Shown: positions 1 through 7,430 of the stretch, piece by piece
How positions within the stretch are numbered: position 1 is the first letter of the stretch
How the letters are laid out: each line of letters begins with the position of its first letter
NCBI GenBank assembly: GCA_038211615.1
Contig: JBBQVL010000013.1
Coordinates: 1 to 64,000, forward strand
Direction: 5' to 3'
DNA from: DASWJZ01 sp038211615
GTDB lineage: Bacteria > Pseudomonadota > Alphaproteobacteria > Rhizobiales > Afifellaceae
Length of the DNA stretch: 64,000 nucleotides
Program-made: the position numbers and the translations under genes
Notes under the pieces: generated by a model
What the model saw: only the letters and a program-made list of their open reading frames with translations
Told to the model about the DNA's origin: nothing
Databases searched by the model: none

Positions 1-1266
1 GGCGTCCTCGCTGACGACGCAATGCAACCCCCAGACGACGGAGAGGCGGCGCGCGGTCTGGCGGATCGGCGAGAGCGCGATGACCGGCACCGAGGGGCGC
101 TCACGCGAGGCGCGCAGGCCGGTGGAGCCCGACGAGGTGTAGCATACGATCGCCGAGAGCCCGAGCGTCTCGGCGATCTGCCGCGCCGCCGAGGTGATCG
201 TATCGGCTCCGGTCGATTCCGGGTCCGTGCGCTGGGCATGGATGATGCCGGAGAAGAGCTTGTCCTGTTCCACCGCCTCGGCGATCCGGTTCATCGTCTC
301 GACCGCTTCGACGGGGTATTCGCCGGCCGCCGATTCGGCGGAGAGCATAACCGCGTCGGCGCCTTCGAAGACGGCGGTCGCCACATCCGACACTTCGGCG
401 CGCGTCGGCACGGCGGCGGAGATCATGCTTTCCAGCATCTGCGTCGCCACGACTGCGGGTTTGCCGAGCCGCCGCGCGAGGCGGGTGATGCGCTTCTGCA
501 CGCCGGGCACCGCTTCGAGCGGCATCTCCACGCCGAGATCGCCGCGCGCCACCATGACGGCGTCGGCAAGCTCCATGATTCCGTCGAGATGCTGCAGCGC
601 CTGCGGCTTCTCGATCTTCGCCATGATCCCGGCGCGGCCCTGCACCACCTTGCGCGCCTCGGCGATGTCGTCGGGGCGCTGCACGAAGGAGAGCGCGATC
701 CAGTCAACCTCGGCGGCGAGCGCCGCGTCGAGGTCGCGCCAGTCCTTCTCGGTCAGCGCGCCGGAGCGCAGCATCGTGTCGGGGAGGCTCACGCCCTTGC
801 GGTCGGAGAGCGTCCGCCCCTGCTCGACTTTGGTGACGGCGCGGCCGTTGCCGACCTCCTCGACCCTCAGCCGCACGCGGCCGTCGTTCAGGAGGATGGC
901 GTGTCCGGGCTCGAGCGCGGCCAGAATCTCCGGATGCGGAAGCTGCACGCGCTCGCTGTTGCCGGGGCGTTCGTCGCTGTCGAGGATGAAGGTCTGGCCC
1001 TTCTGCAGCTCGACGGTCTCCGCCTCGAATTTCCCGATGCGAAGCTTGGGACCCTGCAGGTCGGCGAGGATGCCGATCGGGCGATCGTGCTTGGCCTCCA
1101 CCTGACGGATCGCGGCGACGAGATCGCGCATCGCCTGGTGCGAAGTGTGGCTCATGTTGATGCGGAAGATATCGGCGCCCGCCCGGAAGAGCTGCTCGAT
1201 CGTTTCGGCGGTGTTCGAAGAAGGTCCGAGAGTCGCGAGGATCTTGATCTTGCGCCTGCGTCTCAT
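1..1266 (-). CDS. pyk: Pyruvate kinase, 3' end cut by window edge
   Basis: Cytosolic enzyme of the last glycolytic step (phosphoenolpyruvate + ADP to pyruvate + ATP). The frame is open from the ATG at 1266 to the left edge, 422 codons; family members have about 475 residues, so roughly the last 55 are missing. Signatures seen on the minus strand are KILATLGPSS, IFRINMSH, ADLQGPKLRIG, DWIALSFVQ, the catalytic-lysine motif IMAKIEK, MVARGDLGVE, TQMLESM and PTRAEVSDVA. The start overlaps the stop of the upstream DUF1036 gene as ATGA (1263-1266), so the two are probably translated together. No anomaly was found in the visible part. Confidence 0.97.
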   Translation of the reverse strand, partial: MRRRRKIKILATLGPSSNTAETIEQLFRAGADIFRINMSHTSHQAMRDLVAAIRQVEAKHDRPIGILADLQGPKLRIGKFEAETVELQKGQTFILDSDERPGNSERVQLPHPEILAALEPGHAILLNDGRVRLRVEEVGNGRAVTKVEQGRTLSDRKGVSLPDTMLRSGALTEKDWRDLDAALAAEVDWIALSFVQRPDDIAEARKVVQGRAGIMAKIEKPQALQHLDGIMELADAVMVARGDLGVEMPLEAVPGVQKRITRLARRLGKPAVVATQMLESMISAAVPTRAEVSDVATAVFEGADAVMLSAESAAGEYPVEAVETMNRIAEAVEQDKLFSGIIHAQRTDPESTGADTITSAARQIAETLGLSAIVCYTSSGSTGLRASRERPSVPVIALSPIRQTARRLSVVWGLHCVVSEDA

Positions 1267-1709
1267 CGGCCCCCGACGCCCCGGCTGGTCGGCTCCGTCA
1301 GCTGGATGGTCCAGCTTTCCTGACTACCGGTGTCGACCTCGTAGAAGCCGGTTCGCTGGTAACCCCGGGCGACGCAATTGTTTACGCCCTCGATGGTGAA
1401 TTCCTTCTCCTGGGTGCAGAAGAAGGCGCTGTTGCCGCTCCACTCGCCACCCTGGTCGTAGTCGACCGCGTACATGTAATAGAAACGGCCCACGAGCGGG
1501 CCGGCGAGAAGCGTAGCGCAGCTATCGGAACCGACGGTCCACCAGCCCTCGGTAGTCCAGTCCTTGTCGGATTTGTAGCCGATGGCGATGCCGACGCGGC
1601 TGGTCGTCTTGTTGCAGACTCGCAGGTCGGCCTTGGCGGAAGCAACGGCGAACACGAAGGACGCAGCGCACGGCAGAACGATGGTTCCGCAGCGGCGGAG
1701 AAGCCTCAT
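1263..1709 (-). CDS. DUF1036 family exported protein
   Basis: Protein of 148 residues with a signal peptide (MRLLRRC followed by a hydrophobic stretch ending near AKA), so probably periplasmic. The mature part holds LRVCNKTTSRVGIAIGY and several cysteines typical of DUF1036; no biochemical role is established for the family. I chose the ATG at 1709 because it follows a GGAGAAGGGTGGGG Shine-Dalgarno stretch and begins directly with the signal peptide; an ATG at 1736 would add nine residues. Its stop overlaps the pyk start by four bases, and the two families are commonly neighbours in Hyphomicrobiales. Confidence 0.88.
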   Translation of the reverse strand: MRLLRRCGTIVLPCAASFVFAVASAKADLRVCNKTTSRVGIAIGYKSDKDWTTEGWWTVGSDSCATLLAGPLVGRFYYMYAVDYDQGGEWSGNSAFFCTQEKEFTIEGVNNCVARGYQRTGFYEVDTGSQESWTIQLTEPTSRGVGGR

Positions 1710-1756
1710 AGCCCCACCCTTCTCCGTTGGGCGCATACCTAACCAACCCTTAAAAC

Positions 1757-3055
1757 TTATGGCCCGTCGAAGTTTCGATTGTCAACGACGACACAGCGGA
1801 AGTCGTTGACGTTTGTCCCCGTCGGCCCGGTGACCAGGAGATCGTCGAGCCGTTCGAAGAATCGCCGGGAATCGTTATTTTGCAGGAAGTTGGCGGCATT
1901 GAGGCTCAATGCCGAAGCGCGCGCAACGGTCGTCGCATCGGCGAAGGCGCCCGCCGGATCGGTCGCCGCGCCGCTTCCGCCATCGGTGCCGTCCGTATCG
2001 GCCGCGAGCGCACTGATTCCCGTCGCGCCATCGACGGCGCGTGCAAGCGCCAGCGCGTATTCCTGGTTCGGGCCGCCGCTGCCGTTGCCGCGCACGGTGA
2101 CCGTCAACTCGCCTCCGGAGAGGAGCAGGACGCGGCGGCCGGCGTTGAGCGCCTCAATCGCCATGCGCCCATGTGCGGCGCCGATCTCGGCGGCCTCTCC
2201 CTCGAGGGAATCGCCCAGCATCGCCACCTCGTAGCCCGCCGCGCGGCCGATTTCGGCGGCGGCCTCAAGCGAGTCGGCAGGGCGGGCGATGATGCGGAAT
2301 TCGGCGCGGGCAAAGATCGGGTCGCCGGGCTTCGGTGTCTCGCCCTCCGGTCCCGCCAGGACGGCCTCGACCTGTGGCGGGATGCCGATCTTCCAGCGGC
2401 GGAGAACCGCCATCGCATCGGCGGCATTGGTCGCGTCGGGCACCGTCGGTCCGGAGGCGATGATCGAGGGATCGTCGCCCGGAACATCGGAGATGGCGAG
2501 GGTGAGCGAGCGCGCCGGATAGAGCCGCGCGGCGAGCCGTCCGCCCTTGATGCGCGAGAGATGCTTTCTGACGGTGTTGATGTCGGAGATCGGCGCGCCG
2601 GAGGCGAGCAGCGCCCGCGTGAGCGCCTGCTTGTCGGCGATCGTCAGCCCCTTCGCGGGTGCGATCCAGTTGGCGGAGCCGCCGCCCGAAACGAGGATGA
2701 GAGCGAGGTCGTCAGGCCCGGCCTCGGCGGCGAGCGCCAACACGTCGGCGGTTCCCTTGAGGCCTGCCTCGTCCGGCACCGGGTGGCCGGCCTCCACCAG
2801 CCGTATGCGCCGCAGCGGCCTGCCGTAACCGTGGCGCGTGACGCAGATGCCGACAAGGCGGTCGGGCGGCAGCCGGCCGCCATCGAGATAATATTCCTCG
2901 CAGGCCTCCGACATCTGCGCGCCCGACTTGCCGCAGGCGAGCACCAGCAGCCGCCCGGGCGGTGGCTCGGGAAGATGCGGTTGCAGGCACACGGAAGGCT
3001 GCGCCCGCGCCACCGCCGCGTCGAACATCTTCCGGCAGAGCGCGCGCGGACTCAC
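1757..3055 (-). CDS. Glycerate 2-kinase, type-2 (GckA/TtuD, MOFRL family)
   Basis: Predicted ATP-dependent kinase making 2-phosphoglycerate from D-glycerate, feeding lower glycolysis; older annotations call the family hydroxypyruvate reductase TtuD. 432 residues. The N-terminal DUF4147 domain starts SPRALCRKMFDAAVARA and has LLVLACGKSG, LVSGGGSANW and SDVPGDDPSIIASGPT. The C-terminal MOFRL domain has LLLSGGELTVTV, GGPNQEYALA, DTDGTDGGSGAATD and TGPTGTNVNDF. The start is GTG at 3055, overlapping the stop of the upstream exporter gene as GTGA. A much longer open frame continues upstream but is only the antisense or out-of-frame reading of that exporter. Pyk lies downstream on the same strand. 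Confidence 0.92.
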   Translation of the reverse strand: MSPRALCRKMFDAAVARAQPSVCLQPHLPEPPPGRLLVLACGKSGAQMSEACEEYYLDGGRLPPDRLVGICVTRHGYGRPLRRIRLVEAGHPVPDEAGLKGTADVLALAAEAGPDDLALILVSGGGSANWIAPAKGLTIADKQALTRALLASGAPISDINTVRKHLSRIKGGRLAARLYPARSLTLAISDVPGDDPSIIASGPTVPDATNAADAMAVLRRWKIGIPPQVEAVLAGPEGETPKPGDPIFARAEFRIIARPADSLEAAAEIGRAAGYEVAMLGDSLEGEAAEIGAAHGRMAIEALNAGRRVLLLSGGELTVTVRGNGSGGPNQEYALALARAVDGATGISALAADTDGTDGGSGAATDPAGAFADATTVARASALSLNAANFLQNNDSRRFFERLDDLLVTGPTGTNVNDFRCVVVDNRNFDGP

Positions 3056-3954
3056 GCCACCCGCCTCGGCCTGGCGACGCTGATGCCGGCGAAAATTGCG
3101 ATCGCGCCGATGAACTGGATCAGCCCGACCGGCTCGCTCAGGAGAAGCCAGCCGAAGCAGGCGGCGGCGATAGCCTCGAGGAAGATCACAAGCGAGGAGA
3201 AGGCCGCGGGGAGGTGACCCAGCGCGAAGGAGAGGAGCCCCTGTCCGCCGGCGTGGCTGACGAGCGCCATGGCGAGAAGCGCCGCGACGCCATAGAGCGT
3301 CGGCGGCCAGAGGACATTCTCGATCAGCAGCGCCTCGACCAGCAGCACCGCAGCCGTCACGACGCTTGAAAGGAAGAGCGTGCGGCCTGCGCCGTAGACG
3401 CGCCGCGCGCGCCTGACCGCGATGAAATAGGCGCCGAAGAAGGAGGACGAGGCGAGCGCGTAGAGATCGCCGTCGAGCTGAGCGCGATGGACCGACCACG
3501 TATCGCCGATCAGCGCCGTCGCTCCGACGAGGCAGAGCGCGATGCCGAGGAACACCTTCGCGGCGACGCTCTCGCCGAGGAACAGCCCCGAGCCGAGGAC
3601 GACCCAGACCGGCGCGAGCGTCGCCAGGAACGTCGCGTTGGCGACCGAGGTGTTCATGATGGCGAGGTGCCAGAAGCTGAGGTCGCCGGCGAAAAGAAGC
3701 CCCGCCACGATTACGGAGACGCGGGCGGAAGTGTCCGGCCGGATGGGCTCGACCGGACGTTCGAGCGTCGACCACAGCCACAGGGCCGGAAGCGCCAGGG
3801 CGACCCGCCAGAAGGCGCTGGTGAACGGCCCGATCTCGGCGAAACGGACGAAGACCGGCGAGATCCCCATGGCCATTGCCCCGCCGACGAGCGCCAGCAG
3901 CGCGAGCGGCGCGGCGTCGAGGGCTGGGGCAAGCCGGGGGGCGGGAGCGACCAT
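3052..3954 (-). CDS. DMT superfamily (EamA) transporter
   Basis: Inner-membrane protein of 300 residues with about ten hydrophobic helices and the two EamA repeats (first around GGAMAMGISPVFVRFAEIGPF, second around ASSSFFGAYFIAVRRAR to SEPVGLIQFIGAIAIF). Such proteins export or take up small metabolites; the substrate cannot be read from sequence. It is coupled to the glycerate kinase gene through a GTGA overlap at its stop, which would fit a metabolite related to glycerate, but that is inference. It is divergent from the N-formylglutamate amidohydrolase gene. Confidence 0.9.
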   Translation of the reverse strand: MVAPAPRLAPALDAAPLALLALVGGAMAMGISPVFVRFAEIGPFTSAFWRVALALPALWLWSTLERPVEPIRPDTSARVSVIVAGLLFAGDLSFWHLAIMNTSVANATFLATLAPVWVVLGSGLFLGESVAAKVFLGIALCLVGATALIGDTWSVHRAQLDGDLYALASSSFFGAYFIAVRRARRVYGAGRTLFLSSVVTAAVLLVEALLIENVLWPPTLYGVAALLAMALVSHAGGQGLLSFALGHLPAAFSSLVIFLEAIAAACFGWLLLSEPVGLIQFIGAIAIFAGISVARPRRVA

Positions 3955-4068
3955 CGGGACTTTCGTGGGACTGCAGGGACGCGCGAGACTGGCACCCGGG
4001 CGCCGCAGCTCCTATCATGCCGGGGCGGTTCTCCGCGAGCCGCTCGCGTCTCGCCGGGAGTCGAAATC

Positions 4069-4896
4069 GTGCAGGAAGATTTCCCCGATAGGCCGGCGTC
4101 GCCGCCGTCCTTCCCCGTCGCGGATTCGTTCGAGGCAATCGAGGGAGACGATGCATGCGGTCTCCTCATCCTCGTCGACCACGCGAGCAATTCTATCGCG
4201 CCGGAATATCGGAGCCTCGGCCTGCCGGCGGGCGAGCTGCAGCGCCATATCGCCTATGACATCGGCGCGGCTCCGCTGGCACGCACGATCGCAGAGCGTT
4301 TCGGTGCGCCGGCGATCCTCACGCGCTTCTCGCGTCTCGTCATCGACCCGAACCGCGGCGAAGACGATCCGACCCTCATCATGCGCCTTTCCGACGGCGC
4401 GATCGTGCCCGGCAATGCCGCCTTCGACCCGGCCGAGCGGGAGCGGCGGCTCGACCGCTTCTTTCGCCCCTACCACGCGGCGATCGGGCGACAGGTCGAT
4501 GCGATGCTTGAATCGGGCACGCCGCCGGCGATCCTGTCGCTCCACTCTTACACGCCGGTCTGGAAAGGGAGCCGGCGGCCGTGGCACGCCGGCATCCTGT
4601 GGGACCGCGATCCGCGCTTCGCCCGCCCGTTGATCGACGCGCTCGCCGCTTTGCCCGGGCTCCACATCGGCGACAATGAGCCCTATTTGGGCGCGTTGAA
4701 GAACGACACCATGTACAGGCACGCGACCGGGCGCGGCCTGGCGCACGCGCTGCTTGAGGTGCGGAACGATCTGATCGAGGCGCCGGCCGGCGTGCTCGAA
4801 TGGGCGGACAGGCTGGAGCCGATCCTGAGGAGCATTCTGGCGGAGCCGGATGTGCACAGAATCAGCCACTTCGGCTCGCTCGCCGATAACGACTGA
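4069..4896 (+). CDS. N-formylglutamate amidohydrolase family protein
   Basis: Predicted cytosolic metal-dependent hydrolase removing formate from N-formylglutamate or a related N-formyl amino acid. 275 residues. Recognisable blocks are LLILVDHASNSIAPEY near the N-terminus, HIAYDIGAAPLARTIAERF, SRLVIDPNRGEDDPT, AILSLHSYTPVW and NEPYLGALKNDTMYRHATG. I chose GTG at 4069 because GGGAG lies 8 bases upstream and the extra upstream reading is antisense to the divergent exporter. No other histidine-degradation gene is nearby, so a role in histidine use is not supported here. It is followed after 15 bases by DUF1244. Confidence 0.9.
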   Translation: MQEDFPDRPASPPSFPVADSFEAIEGDDACGLLILVDHASNSIAPEYRSLGLPAGELQRHIAYDIGAAPLARTIAERFGAPAILTRFSRLVIDPNRGEDDPTLIMRLSDGAIVPGNAAFDPAERERRLDRFFRPYHAAIGRQVDAMLESGTPPAILSLHSYTPVWKGSRRPWHAGILWDRDPRFARPLIDALAALPGLHIGDNEPYLGALKNDTMYRHATGRGLAHALLEVRNDLIEAPAGVLEWADRLEPILRSILAEPDVHRISHFGSLADND

Positions 4897-4911
4897 ACGA
4901 AGGAGCCGACA

Positions 4912-5220
4912 ATGCAGCAGCTTGACCAGATCACGCGCACGGAACTCGAGGCGGCAGCCTTCCGCCGTCTGGTCGAGCACCTGCGCGAGCGCACCGACGT
5001 GCAGAACATCGACCTGATGAACCTCGCCGGGTTCTGCCGCAATTGCCTCTCGAACTGGTACCGCGAGGCGGCCGAGGCGAAGGGCGTCGCGGTCTCCAAG
5101 GACGCGAGCCGCGAGATCGTCTACGGCATGCCCTATGACGATTGGCGGGCGAAATATCAGGCCGAATCGTCTCCCGCCGCGAAAGCGGCGTTTGCGAAGG
5201 GCAATCCCTCGCATGGCTGA
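4912..5220 (+). CDS. DUF1244 family protein
   Basis: Small soluble protein of 102 residues with the DUF1244 signature GFCRNCLSNWYREAA and DASREIVYGMPYDDW. The two cysteines in FCRNC could bind a metal; function is not established. The ATG at 4912 follows AAGGAG with good spacing. The gene sits 15 bases after the N-formylglutamate amidohydrolase gene and 90 bases before gapR, an arrangement often seen in this order. Confidence 0.9.
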   Translation: MQQLDQITRTELEAAAFRRLVEHLRERTDVQNIDLMNLAGFCRNCLSNWYREAAEAKGVAVSKDASREIVYGMPYDDWRAKYQAESSPAAKAAFAKGNPSHG

Positions 5221-5310
5221 CCACTGAAGAGCGGGGATTCTCCGGCTCGAAGTGTTGACCTTTGCCCCCCTCCCGGGCACGCCCTTTCGCTTGAAGAGGA
5301 GCGTAAAGGC

Positions 5311-5649
5311 ATGGCCGAAAACGGCGTCGCGGCGGCGGGTCCATCCACCAAATCCGTATCCATGTCCGGTGAGGCGGGAACGGCCGCCTCACGGCAGCTC
5401 AAGTCCTTCGTCGAGCGCATCGAGCGGCTGGAGGAAGAGAAGAAGGGGATCGCCGACGACATCCGCGACGTCTTCGCGGAAGCCAAGGGGCAGGGGTTCG
5501 ACACCAAGGTCATGCGCCAGGTGATCCGCCTCAGGAAGAAGGATGTGGCGGAGCGGCAGGAGGAAGAGGCGCTGCTAGAGCTTTATCTGCATGCGCTCGG
5601 CATGCTGCTCGAGCCGTCAGGCGGCGCGCAGGCGGAAGCCGCGGAGTAG
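5311..5649 (+). CDS. gapR: GapR family DNA-binding protein (DUF2312)
   Basis: Member of DUF2312, the family of Caulobacter GapR, a nucleoid-associated protein that binds AT-rich, overtwisted DNA and helps replication and transcription. 112 residues: an Ala/Ser-rich leader of about 25, then the coiled-coil core beginning LKSFVERIERLEEEKK, with DIRDVFAEAKGQGFD and MRQVIRLRKKD, and a glutamate-rich coiled-coil end. Start ATG 5311 is preceded by AAGAGGAG. The position after DUF1244 matches the order's usual arrangement. The DNA-binding role is transferred by homology. Confidence 0.92.
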   Translation: MAENGVAAAGPSTKSVSMSGEAGTAASRQLKSFVERIERLEEEKKGIADDIRDVFAEAKGQGFDTKVMRQVIRLRKKDVAERQEEEALLELYLHALGMLLEPSGGAQAEAAE

Positions 5650-5666
5650 CGCCCCGCCGGCGCCGT

Positions 5667-6506
5667 TCAGAACAGCCGACCGGATGCTCCGGCGCGGCGG
5701 ACGATCCGACCTGTGCCGTCAAAACCGAAGACCAGTCGCCGCCGCGCCATTGCGCGCGCGATGAGCCATGCCGCGCCACCGCCGAGCAGGCATCCGGCGG
5801 CCATGTCGGACGGGTAGTGGGCGAGCACGAAAAGCCGGCTCGCCGCGATCCAGAAGCCGAGGCACAGGAATACCCAGCGGAGGCGCGGGAAGAGGAGCGC
5901 CAGCGACACGCCAAGCGCCATCGCGGTGGTGGCGTGGCCGGAAGGGAAGCTCGCCCAGCTTGCATCGCCCGACAGGAAATCGAACGCCACGCTGCCGGTG
6001 TCGGGGAAGAATTTCGGGCGGGCGCGCCCGATCGCGTATTTGCTGACATTCGCGACGATGCCGGAGACTGCCACCGACCCGAACACATAAAGGGCCGCCA
6101 GCGAGCGGAGCGTGCGCCGCGCCCGGAGCCGTGCGCGAAGCGCGCTCGCATCGAGCGCCAGCATGAGGATCAGGAAGAGGCCGGTGCCGAGCAGGATCCA
6201 GTCCGACTTTCCGAAGCGCGTGACGTAGCCGAAGAACGTCACCACCCCCCTCGGAAGCCTCTCCTGCCAGGCGAAGAGGAGCGGATCGAGGACGACGGTG
6301 AGGATGGCGAGCAGCGTCAGGATGACGGTCGCTCCGTTCACGATCTGCAGGGCGTCGTAGGGAAGAACGCGGAACCGGAGATCGCGGCGGCGTCCGGCGA
6401 TCAGCTGGCGCGACACCGTGAGGTTGGCGCGAAATCGGGCGCCGCGGTCGAGCGACAGCGCGCCGAGGCGGTCGATGATCCTGTTGCGCGCCGGTTCCGG
6501 TGCCAT
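5667..6506 (-). CDS. PAP2 superfamily membrane phosphatase
   Basis: Integral inner-membrane phosphatase of 279 residues, probably acting on a lipid phosphate or pyrophosphate on the periplasmic side. The three PAP2 active-site motifs are present: KYAIGRARP, PSGHATT and SRLFVLAHYPSD. Five to six hydrophobic segments surround them, including VILTLLAILTVVLDPLLF near residues 60-80. Family roles include undecaprenyl-pyrophosphate recycling and dephosphorylation of lipid A or phosphatidylglycerol phosphate; which applies here cannot be told. It converges on gapR with a 17-base gap. Confidence 0.9.
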   Translation of the reverse strand: MAPEPARNRIIDRLGALSLDRGARFRANLTVSRQLIAGRRRDLRFRVLPYDALQIVNGATVILTLLAILTVVLDPLLFAWQERLPRGVVTFFGYVTRFGKSDWILLGTGLFLILMLALDASALRARLRARRTLRSLAALYVFGSVAVSGIVANVSKYAIGRARPKFFPDTGSVAFDFLSGDASWASFPSGHATTAMALGVSLALLFPRLRWVFLCLGFWIAASRLFVLAHYPSDMAAGCLLGGGAAWLIARAMARRRLVFGFDGTGRIVRRAGASGRLF

Positions 6507-6573
6507 GCCGCGATTGATAGCAGGCGCGCGGCCCGGTCGATACGCGGACTGCGTCCAGGCGCCCGTTGCGCCG

Positions 6574-7257
6574 CTAGTATTGCGGGGTTCCGCCGAACGA
6601 GTAGCTCAGGCCGATGGCGAATTGCTGCGTGAGCACGTTGGTCTTCAGGTCGCCGCCGCCGACGAGGTCGGCGTGGTTGAAGGAATAGTTCGCCTTGTAT
6701 TCGCCGAACAGCGAGAAGCCGTGGCCGAGCGTGAGGTTGGCGCCGATCAGCCCCTGCACGTCCGGGCCGCTCACCTGATACTCCCAGGTCGTGCCCTGGT
6801 AGGGGAGCGTCTTGACCTCGACATGCGGGATCGCGGCGCCCGCGCCGACGCCCGCATAGACCCCGAGCCAGTTGTTGACCGGCGCGCGGTAGAGGCCGTT
6901 CAGCGTCAGGGTATTCAGCCCGTCGGTGAACTCCAGGTGGGAGAAGGACGCCCCCACCACCGGATCGTCGAGATCAGCCTTGGCCTTGGCGTGGGTCAGG
7001 TCGATCGCCACGCCCCAGCGCGGCAGGTTGAAATCGGTCAGCCACCAGGTTCCCCGCGCGCCCCAGTAGGGAGGCGGCTCGAAGGAATCGCCGAACCAGT
7101 CGATGTCGAATGTGCCGTTCACCAGTGGGGTGTGGATGGTCGCATCGCTGCTGTTGGCGATGTTGACGCCGCCATAGCCCGAAAGCTGAAATTCGGCCTT
7201 CGCGGCCGCGGGCGCCAGAATAGCAACGGCGCCGACAATGTGAAAAAGAGTACGCAT
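6574..7257 (-). CDS. Outer-membrane beta-barrel protein, LpxQ (lipid A oxidase)-like
   Basis: 227 residues with a signal peptide (MRTLFHIVGAVAILAPAAAKA) and then alternating beta-strand sequence (FQLSGYGGVNIA, YWGARGTWWLTDF, WLGVYAGVGAGAAIPHVEV, FSLFGEYKANYSF) ending in the aromatic-tipped strand of an outer-membrane barrel. Length and blocks such as FTDGLNTLTLNGLYR and EYQVSGPDVQGLIGAN resemble from memory the rhizobial LpxQ family, which oxidises the proximal glucosamine of lipid A with oxygen; this is inference, not shown. Start ATG 7257 was preferred to 7356 because it begins with the signal peptide. Confidence 0.75.
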   Translation of the reverse strand: MRTLFHIVGAVAILAPAAAKAEFQLSGYGGVNIANSSDATIHTPLVNGTFDIDWFGDSFEPPPYWGARGTWWLTDFNLPRWGVAIDLTHAKAKADLDDPVVGASFSHLEFTDGLNTLTLNGLYRAPVNNWLGVYAGVGAGAAIPHVEVKTLPYQGTTWEYQVSGPDVQGLIGANLTLGHGFSLFGEYKANYSFNHADLVGGGDLKTNVLTQQFAIGLSYSFGGTPQY

Positions 7258-7430
7258 CGGGCCCCAGCCCCAACTGATCTCCGGATTGGTAACACGATGG
7301 ATGGCAGGCGCGGAATTGCCCCGCGGCGGAACTTGATGCGCGTGGCGCATCCGCAACAGGGGTTTGCAGGAGCCGTGCAGTTGCAGGAACGAAGCCGGCC
7401 TTGCGGGGGCTCAGCCGGCGGTCGGATCGC

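Noticed and set aside
1880..3217. Plus-strand open frame of 445 codons opposite the glycerate kinase gene
   Set aside because: Antisense shadow; Arg/Gly-rich with no domain pattern, while the minus frame matches a known family throughout.
1757..4156. Possible fusion of an exporter and glycerate kinase (799 codons)
   Set aside because: The upstream part is an alternate frame of the EamA gene; the kinase starts at GTG 3055 overlapping the exporter stop.
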